Positions 24,706 through 30,859 of a stretch of 30,859 bases of DNA are shown here, piece by piece. The notes beneath the pieces were generated by a model. That model was not told the DNA's origin and ran no database searches. It saw only the letters and a program-made list of their open reading frames with translations. A program made the translations under genes and the position numbers. The stretch is from a virus, in the IMG/VR virus record IMGVR_UViG_3300028844_002415, positions 1 through 30,859 of that record, one strand, 5' to 3'. Numbering within the stretch: position 1 is the first letter of the stretch; each line of letters starts with the position of its first letter.

Positions 24706-25226
24706 CACAGCCCCCAAGTGTCTGCACAGATCGGGCCTATGCCCAGCTCTATGCTTTTAGGATCGGTCAATGTCCTGCCGCAACAGGCGCAGATCCCAGT
24801 GTCGCGCCCGTATTGAACGGCGGCACCGCGTGGATCTTTGGCGATCTTTGCGACCTTGGCACCTGTGTCATCATAGCAATCACTGGCTGGCTTGAACGTG
24901 CCGCCCATGATCTTGCCCTGATACTCTCCATCTGCCTTAACGTATACCGCGCCAGCATTGCGCCCATGACTGGGTGCCAAAGAGAACTGAAGGCCCTCTG
25001 CCCTGAAGACAGGGCGCTTGACCTTGGCGTATTGCAACAGGTCAATGATGGGGCCAGCATTCACGGGCGTGGCATCCTTGTCTGGATTGGTGAGCTTTTC
25101 GACCCACCACCACTGCTTGTCGGACAGTGCGCCCTTGCGGCTGTACTGCTTGATCAGGCTGGCTGCAAATTCGCTGCCCTTCATACGGTTCAACTTCACG
25201 ATCATTTCTTCGCGTTGGTTAAGCAT
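24705..25226 (-). CDS. DUF6011-like zinc-ribbon protein
   Basis: A 173-residue protein ending in the zinc-binding signature CACCGRTLTDPKSIELGIGP followed by IC (about 147-168: C-x2-CGRxL ... GIGPxC), which defines the DUF6011 type found in many phages and plasmids. The N-terminal part is helical and basic, with DKQWWWVEKL as in related helicase-loader-like or ssDNA-associated proteins; that link is weak. GGAGAG precedes ATG 25226. Zinc binding is inferred from the four cysteines. Confidence 0.75.
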   Translation of the reverse strand: MLNQREEMIVKLNRMKGSEFAASLIKQYSRKGALSDKQWWWVEKLTNPDKDATPVNAGPIIDLLQYAKVKRPVFRAEGLQFSLAPSHGRNAGAVYVKADGEYQGKIMGGTFKPASDCYDDTGAKVAKIAKDPRGAAVQYGRDTGICACCGRTLTDPKSIELGIGPICADTWGL

Positions 25227-25243
25227 ATTTCTCTCCTCTGATA

Positions 25244-25285
25244 AAAAGTTCGTATGAATTTTTCCATGATGCCCCAGTGGGGCAC
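25244..25285 (-). promoter_or_regulatory. palindrome half-site plus GC hairpin upstream of the zinc-ribbon gene
   Basis: AATTCATACGAACTTTT (- strand, 25260-25244) matches the dispersed palindrome except for one base in the left arm. Beside it, TGCCCC (25270-25275) and GGGGCA (25279-25284) form a six-pair hairpin. Confidence 0.5.
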
Positions 25286-25299
25286 CATAAAAAAGCTCA

Positions 25300-25416
25300 T
25301 CACCAAGCCAGCATGAAGATGACCATCCCCACCATCATGCATGTGAAGGCAACGCCAGAAGCGATGCCCTCTACAAAGATTATGCGGCGCTCGCGCTGCG
25401 TCATGCGGCGGCTCAT
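25300..25416 (-). CDS. 38-aa single-pass membrane protein
   Basis: A very short gene whose ATG overlaps the stop of the upstream 234-residue gene (ATGA). The basic N-terminus MSRRMTQRERR is followed by one hydrophobic segment, IIFVEGIASGVAFTCMMVGM VIFMLAW, long enough to cross the membrane once with the N-terminus inside. It could be a small holin-like or host-membrane-modifying peptide; nothing in the sequence decides this. Confidence 0.65.
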   Translation of the reverse strand: MSRRMTQRERRIIFVEGIASGVAFTCMMVGMVIFMLAW

Positions 25417-26117
25417 GCTGCGTTAGCCAAGGCAGCTTCAGCAGCTTTGACCGCTTCGTTCTCTGCCTTCTTGGCTTCCTCTGCCGCTTGTGCTGCCTCA
25501 GATGCGGCGGCGAACTCACGGCGCACTTCGATCAACTCTGCGATGCGGGCCTCAAAGGTTTCGAGATCCTCATCAGACAGGCCGTTAAGGAATGAAGTCT
25601 TGTTGACCTTGGCGTCACCCGTGTCTTTGTTGACCGTGGTGCCATAGAAACCAACCACGCTACGGGCAAGCTTTTCGACTTTATCGACAGCCCCGCCACG
25701 GTTCTCTTTGATGGCCTTGACCAGCTTGTTTTCGCTGGTTGCACCCAAGCTTTCGAGGTCACCCTTTGCCGCATCAGCAGTGTACTGGGTAGGGATGTCG
25801 CCAATCTTGTCATGGATCAACTTGACTGCATTGACAGCGTTCTCACCAAGGCGCTTGGCAGTGGCCTCAGGGATACCTGCGAACTCATGCAGGTCTGATT
25901 TCAGCTTGGTGCCATAGCCCCGCTCGAACTTGCCTGTCGGCTTGCGGTCAGCCGCGATGGCTGCAATCAACTCAGCATACTGGCTGACCTTGTGTGCATT
26001 GATGGCCTCATCTGAAACCTTCTTGTCACCGCGCAGTGTGACCACTTGGGCCTCAATGCTTTCAACAGTGTTGATGGTTTCGTTTGAGAGTGTCGGTGCT
26101 TTTGCAAAATTTGTCAT
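25413..26117 (-). CDS. Ala-rich protein of unknown function (234 aa)
   Basis: The N-terminal two-thirds is mixed helix (IHDKIGDIPTQYTADAAKGD). The C-terminal 40 residues are an Ala/Glu/Lys coiled coil (EAAQAAEEAKKAENEAVKAA). Abundant small soluble Ala-rich proteins of this kind are often highly expressed phage accessory proteins, but no function is known. AGAAGGAAG before ATG 26117 is a strong ribosome binding site. Confidence 0.75.
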   Translation of the reverse strand: MTNFAKAPTLSNETINTVESIEAQVVTLRGDKKVSDEAINAHKVSQYAELIAAIAADRKPTGKFERGYGTKLKSDLHEFAGIPEATAKRLGENAVNAVKLIHDKIGDIPTQYTADAAKGDLESLGATSENKLVKAIKENRGGAVDKVEKLARSVVGFYGTTVNKDTGDAKVNKTSFLNGLSDEDLETFEARIAELIEVRREFAAASEAAQAAEEAKKAENEAVKAAEAALANAA

Positions 26118-26204
26118 CTGTATCTTCCTTCTAGGCTGACAATTATCATGGGCGATTTTACCCTGAATGCCCCGCCAATCAGGGGGGGCATGTAGCGTAA
26201 AACA

Positions 26205-26324
26205 TTAGCCAAGCTTTTTGTGTTTCTGCTTGCGCGGCAGGATCTTGTTCTTTGCCTGCACCACTCGCATGCGGTATTTAGGCTGGCGCAGATCCCGTGC
26301 CATTGGGTTTTGTTTATTCAGCAT
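26205..26324 (-). CDS. 39-aa very basic protein
   Basis: Reads MLNKQNPMARDLRQPKYRMR, then VVQAKNKILPRKQKHKKLG. The pattern NPMARDLRxPKYRxRVV recurs in a family of short basic phage proteins, of unknown role; nucleic-acid or ribosome binding is plausible because of charge. GGGAG lies upstream of ATG 26324, and it overlaps the preceding gene by seven bases. A GC hairpin (ATGCCCC 26167-26173 with GGGGCAT 26185-26191) follows its stop. Confidence 0.8.
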   Translation of the reverse strand: MLNKQNPMARDLRQPKYRMRVVQAKNKILPRKQKHKKLG

Positions 26325-26569
26325 AGGTAGTCTCCCCTGTCTTCGCTGTAATTGAAATGGCCTGCATCAAGGCCAGTATTCCAAACCGCATCTATTGCTG
26401 ATTGCAGCGCCTGCATCTGCTCGACTAGCATCTGCTTTTGTGCGTCATGCTTGTCATCAAATAGCTCATCTGGGTTGTACCAGAAGATGCTTTTATGCTT
26501 TACAGCGACAGCCCATTTGCCACCCGCTGTCTGATGCACATAATGTTTTTTTGGCATTTGAAAGGTCAT
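26318..26569 (-). CDS. protein of unknown function (83 aa)
   Basis: From ATG 26569 (MTFQMPKKHYVH) with CAGGAG upstream; longer frames to 26587 and 26635 lack such a site. The sequence has a short beta part (GGKWAVAVKHKSIFWYN) and a helix (QKQMLVEQMQALQSAIDA). No family recognised. Confidence 0.7.
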   Translation of the reverse strand: MTFQMPKKHYVHQTAGGKWAVAVKHKSIFWYNPDELFDDKHDAQKQMLVEQMQALQSAIDAVWNTGLDAGHFNYSEDRGDYLC

Positions 26570-26627
26570 GATTTTCTCCTGTTTCATGATGTTAACATTG
26601 CAGCCCCGTAGGGCCGCAAACTTAGCA

Positions 26628-27062
26628 TCACGCACGGCGCTGTTCGATTATTTTAGCCGCTGCAATTTGTACGTCTAAGGGGGATTGATAATGTTCGTCA
26701 CTGGCCCTTACGCCACAGTTGAGTTCATTCACCCATCCTTCAGGTGCGCTTATTAGCTGGCCCGTTTTGCTCCAGCCGTGACCATTTTCCTGAACCATCT
26801 GGACGATGTAGGCCGCATGAAAGATGTTCTCTGGATCAAAGCTGGTCTGAGCCGTGTCTCTGTCATTGAACAGAAAGTCATCTGTTCTCAAGCGCCAGTA
26901 ATTGTTCTCACGATCCTCGACAGTGTATGTCCAAGCACGGCGAGAATTAGGCATCGACTTGATGCCGATCACTGTTTCGCTGCCACAGTCATCTATGAGC
27001 GTGATGCTCATAGCCATGCCTGTTTCGTTAACGTAATCAAATTTTGCAGTGATAGAAGCCAT
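26628..27062 (-). CDS. protein of unknown function (144 aa)
   Basis: A soluble, beta-rich protein (MASITAKFDYVNETGMAMSI) with a helical C-terminus (SPLDVQIAAAKIIEQRRA) and two cysteines (C26 and C117). AAAGGAGA before ATG 27062 is near-ideal. Preceded by a perfect hairpin at 27095-27114. Unknown role. Confidence 0.72.
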   Translation of the reverse strand: MASITAKFDYVNETGMAMSITLIDDCGSETVIGIKSMPNSRRAWTYTVEDRENNYWRLRTDDFLFNDRDTAQTSFDPENIFHAAYIVQMVQENGHGWSKTGQLISAPEGWVNELNCGVRASDEHYQSPLDVQIAAAKIIEQRRA

Positions 27063-27094
27063 TGGGTTCTCCTTTGTGGCTTGTGGATTTAAGT

Positions 27095-27114
27095 ATGCAG
27101 CACGAATGCTGCAT
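27095..27114 (-). other. perfect intergenic hairpin
   Basis: ATGCAGCA and TGCTGCAT around the tetraloop CGAA, eight pairs, between the 27123-27389 and 26628-27062 genes. No T-run. Confidence 0.75.
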
Positions 27115-27122
27115 GTTTAAAT

Positions 27123-27389
27123 TCACGCTGCGTTGAGGTAAGACATGTGTCTCTGGCCCCGTTCCAACCATTGCTGGTCATCATAAAAGCTGGGGTTCGC
27201 TTCGTTAAACCACTTGTCCAAGTGCATCAGAACGTGGCCGTGGCTGGGTGCGTTCCAGCCCGCCCTGTATTTTTGGATGTTGGTGGTCATCATTTTCATG
27301 AACTGATTGCCCTCATAGCCGTTGCCAGCTTTGAATGACCGTTGTGCCTGAGCGAATGAAGCGTAAGCATTTTCTAAGTGTCTGTTCAT
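27123..27389 (-). CDS. first gene of the long leftward operon, unknown function (88 aa)
   Basis: A helical, aromatic- and His-rich protein (LENAYASFAQAQRSFKAGNG, then GHVLMHLDKWFNEA). CTGGAGAG supports ATG 27389. It is the first gene after the 680-bp non-coding block, so it may be among the earliest expressed. Hairpin AAGCAGCACC/GGTGCTGCTT (27422-27443) lies directly upstream. Confidence 0.72.
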   Translation of the reverse strand: MNRHLENAYASFAQAQRSFKAGNGYEGNQFMKMMTTNIQKYRAGWNAPSHGHVLMHLDKWFNEANPSFYDDQQWLERGQRHMSYLNAA

Positions 27390-27421
27390 AGTTTCTCTCC
27401 AGTTGAGTTATTAAGCCATTC

Positions 27422-27443
27422 AAGCAGCACCGTGGTGCTGCTT
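27422..27443 (-). other. perfect hairpin in the 5' leader of the leftward operon
   Basis: AAGCAGCAC and GTGCTGCTT pair around CGTG, nine pairs, 33 bases before ATG 27389. Confidence 0.75.
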
Positions 27444-27479
27444 ACAAAGCCAAATCACTCTGTGGGGTTCAAAGCGTCA

Positions 27480-27840
27480 CTACTACTGCAAGCTGGTGTT
27501 CTCTACATTCAACCGCCTCGCTAGCCCGTTTCCCAGTGGCGGCACTCGCAGCGTTTACGTTAGTCTCTGAATTATCCCACGATCACAGGGTTTACGTTTA
27601 AGATCCTCTTTGGCTGAGCGTGTCAGGTCACAGTACATCGTGTGCAGAGGGGTGGAGGCCCTGCAAATCATCCCATTTACCAACTACCTTCTATATGAAG
27701 GGCGGGTGACCTTGCGGTCAGGGAAGCTACCTTGGGGGCTATTGCCCTTGGGGGGTCTCCCCAGTCTGGAATAATCGCCAGTCCGATGTTTGCGGGGGTT
27801 GTGAGTGTCAGGCACTGCGTTGCCCCCCCGCCGTTTGGAT
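27480..27840. other. non-coding block with many nested hairpins (structured RNA or packaging site)
   Basis: No frame here has a credible start or ribosome binding site. Inverted repeats: CCGCC (27513) with GGCGG (27538); a multi-branch unit closed by AGGTCAC (27625-27631) and GTGACCT (27706-27712) and enclosing GCAG-GG/CCCTGC (27644-27664) and CCTTC-TATAT-GAAGG (27687-27701); GGGC-TATT-GCCC (27736-27747); GGGG-TCT-CCCC (27752-27762); and GCGGGGG (27792-27798) with CCCCCGC (27825-27831) enclosing AGTG/CACT (27804-27816). GTTTACGTT occurs twice (27553, 27590), 37 bp apart. The block sits ahead of terS, so a packaging site or a transcribed structured RNA are both possible. Confidence 0.55.
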
Positions 27841-27879
27841 CTTCCTTATACACGTTCTATCAGGAGCTACAACCCCTAA

Positions 27880-27907
27880 TTTACACTATGGTTCATTATT
27901 TTACACT
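27880..27907 (+). promoter_or_regulatory. candidate promoter ahead of terS
   Basis: TTTACA (27880-27885) and TACACT (27902-27907) are 16 bases apart; TTTACACTAT is repeated directly at 27880 and 27900, so paired protein sites are an alternative. Confidence 0.4.
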
Positions 27908-27959
27908 ATACCATATAAACAAGGGGTATCGTGACAAGACGCATCTGCTGCGCTACAAT

Positions 27960-27976
27960 GGTGCAATAGAACTTTT
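27960..27976 (+). promoter_or_regulatory. variant copy of the dispersed palindrome ahead of terS
   Basis: GGTGCAATAGAACTTTT: the right arm and TTTT match, the left arm has GTGC for GTTC. It lies between the candidate promoter and terS. Confidence 0.45.
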
Positions 27977-28072
27977 GACAAGCAGCGTGTCATTTTGCAG
28001 GGGTGATTTGCTGAGAAACAGTGACAGCTACAGTGGGGGTGTAATAATACCCCATCATGGAAAGGGCCATAT

Positions 28073-28600
28073 ATGACTGAGAAAAACGCCGATACCAAGC
28101 GCAGCGCCAAGCTTACTGTGATCACCAACAAGGGGGGGAAGCCGTACAAGCAAACAGTCAAGACTGCCAGAAGATCCAATGGCCTCACAGACAAGCAGGA
28201 GGCCTTCGCTCAGGCGGTGTTTGATGGCAGCAATTTTAGTGAAGCGTACAGGCTGGCATATGATGCACAGAACATGAGTCCAGCAAGCATACACCAAGAG
28301 GCCTATCAGCTAGTCACAAGCCCTAAGGTGGCCCTGAGGCTAGAAGAGCTTGATAGGGTGAGGGTTAAGCAGCAAAGCATGCAGGCGCTCTCTAGATCAG
28401 AGAAGGTGATAAAAAAACTGGAGGATATTGGGCTGGGTGATGATCAGGGCGGCACTGCTCAGATCAGGGCGCTGGAGTTGCTGGGCAAATCCATCGGGCT
28501 GTTCAAGGACGTTGTGGAAACAGAGGACAAGACTGAACGCAACGCCGACACGATCAAGGCAGAGCTAGAGCAGAAGTTGCAGCGCATGCTGGGCGGCTGA
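28073..28600 (+). CDS. terS: terminase small subunit
   Basis: A 175-residue protein with a basic N-terminal tail (KRSAKLTVITNKGGKP), a helix-turn-helix starting GLTDKQEAFAQAVFDGSNFS (about 36-55) with EAYRLAY, central helices, and a C-terminal segment (IRALELLGKSIGLFKD) common to small terminase subunits. It should recognise the packaging site and recruit the large subunit. AAGGG lies seven bases before ATG 28073. The large subunit gene follows 540 bp later, unusually separated by an opposing small gene and an AT-rich gap. Confidence 0.85.
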   Translation: MTEKNADTKRSAKLTVITNKGGKPYKQTVKTARRSNGLTDKQEAFAQAVFDGSNFSEAYRLAYDAQNMSPASIHQEAYQLVTSPKVALRLEELDRVRVKQQSMQALSRSEKVIKKLEDIGLGDDQGGTAQIRALELLGKSIGLFKDVVETEDKTERNADTIKAELEQKLQRMLGG

Positions 28601-28602
28601 AA

Positions 28603-28619
28603 GGTTCACTTGAACTTTT
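28603..28619 (+). promoter_or_regulatory. GTTC-N4-GAAC-TTTT palindrome after terS
   Basis: GGTTCACTTGAACTTTT begins three bases after the terS stop, in the same orientation as the gene. Confidence 0.55.
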
Positions 28620-28682
28620 CAAACGTCTGGCTGGCTGGAATGCATCCGCTCACGTTTTATATTTAGAAGGAACGCGCGAGAA

Positions 28683-28705
28683 CCCCCACCCACCCCCACC
28701 CCCCC
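28683..28705 (-). other. G-quadruplex motif
   Basis: The + strand has C5-A-C3-A-C5-A-C7, so the - strand carries four G-runs of 7, 5, 3 and 5 bases with one-base T loops, a compact intramolecular G-quadruplex pattern. Confidence 0.8.
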
Positions 28706-28711
28706 GCAGAG

Positions 28712-28740
28712 GCGCACACGCACACACACGCGTATACATG
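28712..28740. other. 29-nt alternating purine/pyrimidine tract (Z-DNA prone)
   Basis: Strict purine-pyrimidine alternation through GCGCACACGCACACACACGC and then GTATACATG, six bases after the G-quadruplex motif. Confidence 0.7.
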
Positions 28741-28769
28741 ATGTTCCACACAAACAATTACAAAAGGTT

Positions 28770-29003
28770 TTAATAATTCCCTCTCTCCCTGTATCGTGTG
28801 AGTACTTCCCTGTAGTATGGAAACACCTCTAGCTCTCGCTGAGAGATCCACTGAGTGCTGCTTTCTTCTTTTGGTATATCTACCCACCCTAGATGTAGTT
28901 TACCCATCAGGTAAGCCACATGTCTGTACATTGTTGTTCTATCTGGGAGTGCCTCGACGTAACTGTTTACGTCATCAAGCAATTCTTCTTCTGCAATCTT
29001 CAT
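28770..29003 (-). CDS. small protein between terS and terL, opposite strand (77 aa)
   Basis: An acidic helical protein (LLDDVNSYVEALPDRTTMYR, then GKLHLGWVDIPKEES) with no recognised family. AGGGGTGGGGGT before ATG 29003 is a possible ribosome binding site. It lies opposite both terminase genes and separates them. It could be a late regulator; the reading frame is sound but the role is unknown. Confidence 0.6.
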   Translation of the reverse strand: MKIAEEELLDDVNSYVEALPDRTTMYRHVAYLMGKLHLGWVDIPKEESSTQWISQRELEVFPYYREVLTRYRERGNY

Positions 29004-29009
29004 ACCCCC

Positions 29010-29142
29010 ACCCCTATAATATATAGATACATTATTGGTAGTATATCAGATAGAATTACATTAATCTTAATACTATTAGATATCTATAAGTATATATTCC
29101 GTAGTAATATATATATTATATATATATTATATATAGGGGGTT
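29010..29142. promoter_or_regulatory. AT-rich divergent promoter region before terL
   Basis: About 130 bp of nearly pure A/T with TATAAT at 29015-29020, AGATATCT and the 19-bp AT element (29119-29137) shared with 17381-17399. It sits between divergent starts, so promoters both ways are expected; exact -35 boxes are not clear. Confidence 0.5.
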
Positions 29143-29148
29143 TTGAAA

Positions 29149-30654
29149 TTGCAACTGTCAAAGATCAAGAGCAAGCTGAATACTCTGCCCATTGAACAGC
29201 AAGCAGAGCTTCTTGACCTGATTAAAGAGCTTGAAGAGGTGCAGAACAAATCTGCGGCTAAGGATGACTTCATATCCTTTGTGAATATGATGTGGCCTAG
29301 CTTCATTAGTGGCAGGCACCACAAGGAGATGGCAGATGCCTTTGAGCGTGTGGCAAAGGGGGAGCTAAAACGTCTGATTATCAACATGCCACCCCGTCAT
29401 ACCAAGTCAGAGTTCGCATCATACCTTCTTCCTGCATGGTTTCTTGGTAAATATCCTGAAAAGAAAGTCATTCAAACGGCACACACAGCAGAACTGGCTG
29501 TAGGATTTGGACGTAAAGTCCGTAACCTGATTCAGTCTGAGGATTTTCAGAAGGTATTTAGCGGAATTAGTCTATCATCCGACTCAAAGGCTGCTGGTCG
29601 GTGGAATACCAACAAGCGAGGTGACTACTTTGCTATCGGTGTAGGTGGTGCTGTGACTGGTAAGGGTGCTGATCTGCTAATTATTGACGATCCGCACTCA
29701 GAACAGGACGCTCAACAGGGACAATTCAACCCAGAAGTCTATGATCGTGTGTATGAATGGTACACATCTGGCCCACGCCAGCGATTACAGCCCGGTGGTG
29801 CCATCATTGTCGTGATGACGCGGTGGTCTTTGCGGGATCTTACTGGTCAGATCCTTAAATCCACAGGTAATCGCAAGGGAATGGACGAATGGGAAGTGAT
29901 TGAGTTCCCTGCCATACTACCTTCTGGCACCCCCCTGTGGCCTGAGTTCTGGTCAAAGGAAGAGCTTGGTGCCCTAGAGGCAGAACTGCCATCATCCAAG
30001 TGGAATGCCCAGTATCAACAGAACCCCACCTCTGAAGAGGGGGCACTTATCAAGCGTGAGTGGTGGAGAGAATGGGATAATCCTAATCCACCACCATGTG
30101 AGATCATATTACAGTCTTGGGACACCGCATTTCTCAAGACACAGCGATCTGACTACAGTGCCTGCACTACATGGGGCGTATTCTACCACCCAGATGAGAA
30201 TGGTAAGAGCCAACCCAACCTAATACTTCTAGATGCGTTCAAGGAAAAGCTTGAGTTCCCAGAGTTGAAACGTGCTGCGTATGACAAGTACCTTGAGTTT
30301 GACCCAGACCAATTGATCGTGGAGAAGAAAGCTTCTGGTGCCCCTCTTATATTTGAGCTTAGGGCTATGGGTATGGCTGTCACTGAGTTCACCCCCTCAC
30401 GGGGTCAGGACAAGATAGCAAGAGTAAACGCGGTAACAGATCTATTCTCCAGTGGTTCCATCTGGCACCCACCCACCAAGTGGGCAGAAGATGTGATAGA
30501 GGAATGCGCTGCATTCCCGTCAGGAGAGCATGATGATTTCGTTGACTCCACATCACAGGCACTCCTGAGGTTTAGGCAGGGGGGATGGGTCAGGGCTGAG
30601 TCAGATGATTGGGATGATGAACCTAAGTATCAGCGTCCTGTAGAGTATTATTAA
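29149..30654 (+). CDS. terL: terminase large subunit
   Basis: About 500 residues; the start is TTG. TTG 29149 is eight bases after AGGGGG and preferred; TTG 29143 is only two bases after it. Numbering from 29143: an N-terminal helical tail, ATPase Walker A NMPPRHTKSE (81-90), Walker B LLIIDDP (178-184), a coupling TRWS (226-229), then the RNaseH-like nuclease with SWDTA (D327), VEKKASG (E394) and EHDDFVDS (D464, D465, D468). The subunit pumps DNA into the prohead and cuts it. The motif set is complete. Family style resembles terminases of T7-like and marine podoviruses. Confidence 0.93.
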   Translation: MQLSKIKSKLNTLPIEQQAELLDLIKELEEVQNKSAAKDDFISFVNMMWPSFISGRHHKEMADAFERVAKGELKRLIINMPPRHTKSEFASYLLPAWFLGKYPEKKVIQTAHTAELAVGFGRKVRNLIQSEDFQKVFSGISLSSDSKAAGRWNTNKRGDYFAIGVGGAVTGKGADLLIIDDPHSEQDAQQGQFNPEVYDRVYEWYTSGPRQRLQPGGAIIVVMTRWSLRDLTGQILKSTGNRKGMDEWEVIEFPAILPSGTPLWPEFWSKEELGALEAELPSSKWNAQYQQNPTSEEGALIKREWWREWDNPNPPPCEIILQSWDTAFLKTQRSDYSACTTWGVFYHPDENGKSQPNLILLDAFKEKLEFPELKRAAYDKYLEFDPDQLIVEKKASGAPLIFELRAMGMAVTEFTPSRGQDKIARVNAVTDLFSSGSIWHPPTKWAEDVIEECAAFPSGEHDDFVDSTSQALLRFRQGGWVRAESDDWDDEPKYQRPVEYY

Positions 30655-30670
30655 AAGTTCTATTGAACTA
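30653..30670 (-). promoter_or_regulatory. GTTC-N4-GAAC-TTTT palindrome at a convergent gene junction
   Basis: On the - strand TAGTTCAATAGAACTTTT: TAG is the stop of the right-edge gene. On the + strand it touches the terL stop. Confidence 0.6.
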
Positions 30671-30859
30671 AACCTCTATATTTATCTTAGTTCCTTGGGG
30701 TCGATCTGCATTAGTCTTGCGACCAAAGCGGTCATAAGCTTCTCCCAAGTCAAACCTTTGCTTTGCTAATGCCTCTAGGTGGCTGTGATTGGCCCTGTGT
30801 TCTTTCTCAACCATCTGTTCTTTTAGGTGAGCCTCTATTCGCTCACGACTTTGAGTTTG
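30668..30859 (-). CDS. partial gene running off the right edge
   Basis: An open frame of 63 codons plus TAG continues past the window edge. The visible C-terminal part is charged and helical (SRERIEAHLKEQMVEKEHRA, later EAYDRFGRKTNAD), coiled-coil-like with no recognised family. It converges with terL, and the two stops are 14 bp apart across the palindrome. Confidence 0.65.
   Translation of the reverse strand, partial: QTQSRERIEAHLKEQMVEKEHRANHSHLEALAKQRFDLGEAYDRFGRKTNADRPQGTKINIEV

Noticed and set aside
24522-25241. 239-codon + strand frame
   Set aside because: Antisense shadow of the zinc-ribbon gene and the 52-residue gene.
27625-27712. possible tRNA in the multi-branch unit
   Set aside because: The closing stem has seven pairs, but there is no GGTTCRA-type T-arm, no D-arm and no CCA; kept as an unclassified structure.
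27732-28076. 114-codon + strand frame ahead of terS
   Set aside because: TTG start without a ribosome binding site, odd composition, and it covers hairpins and a candidate promoter; likely non-coding.
28663-28887. 74-codon - strand frame over the G-rich tract
   Set aside because: Gly/Val/Cys-rich translation of a low-complexity tract, overlapping the better 28770-29003 gene.
5352-30670. GTTC-N4-GAAC as an SOS/LexA box
   Set aside because: The alphaproteobacterial LexA site is GTTC-N7-GTTC (direct repeat) and the Gram-positive one is GAAC-N4-GTTC; arm order and spacing differ.
1-30859. CRISPR array, insertion sequence, integrase or att site
   Set aside because: No regularly spaced repeats, no transposase or integrase motifs, and no long terminal inverted repeats were seen; the AlpA-like protein alone does not prove lysogeny.

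Overview
The window is part of a double-stranded DNA tailed phage genome. The evidence is a terminase pair, a zinc-ribbon/TOPRIM/helicase replication protein, a recombination set (annealing protein, SSB-like protein, RusA-like resolvase, exonuclease), many short tightly overlapping genes, and a 3125-residue polyvalent protein of the kind carried as internal virion or ejected proteins. Protein style (large LPD38-type protein, DUF1071 annealing protein, MoxR/VWA pair) suggests a phage of a marine or aquatic proteobacterium, perhaps alphaproteobacterial. That host guess is inference; nothing in the window names the host. No integrase, tRNA, CRISPR array or insertion sequence was seen.

Layout. 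(1) 1-11.6 kb, + strand: a virion-associated gene broken by an exact 83-bp tandem duplication, then the giant TTG-started polyvalent gene. (2) 11.8-16.9 kb, - strand, probably read from one promoter at 16.95-16.97 kb: Cas4/RecB-like exonuclease, two winged-helix proteins, annealing protein, SSB-like protein, HNH nuclease, zinc-finger micro-protein, AlpA-like regulator, PD-(D/E)XK nuclease-like protein, and a GIY-YIG nuclease at the end. (3) 17.0-19.25 kb, + strand: RusA-like resolvase and primase-helicase, closed by a strong terminator at 19.37 kb. (4) 19.4-27.4 kb, - strand: an accessory operon with many small genes, a MoxR ATPase plus metallopeptidase/VWA pair, a DUF6011-like zinc protein, a DpnD-like protein, and a Fis-like/Mom-like DNA-modification pair at its distal end. 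(5) 27.4-28.07 kb: about 680 bp without a credible gene but dense in hairpins, immediately before the terminase small subunit. (6) 28.07-30.65 kb: terS, a gap with a G-quadruplex motif and a 29-nt alternating purine/pyrimidine tract, a small opposing gene, an AT-rich divergent region, and terL. A - strand gene runs off the right edge.

How it fits together: regions 2 and 3 are replication, recombination and nucleotide-level regulation; region 4 looks like host takeover and genome protection; regions 1, 5 and 6 are packaging and virion functions. A dispersed palindrome, GTTC-N4-GAAC, usually followed by TTTT in the direction of local transcription and three times fused to a TAG stop codon, runs through all regions and is the strongest unexplained signal. 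Six small genes below 60 codons (14073-14234, 21483-21650, 24547-24705, 25300-25416, 26205-26324, plus the partial right-edge gene) were found by reading the gaps.
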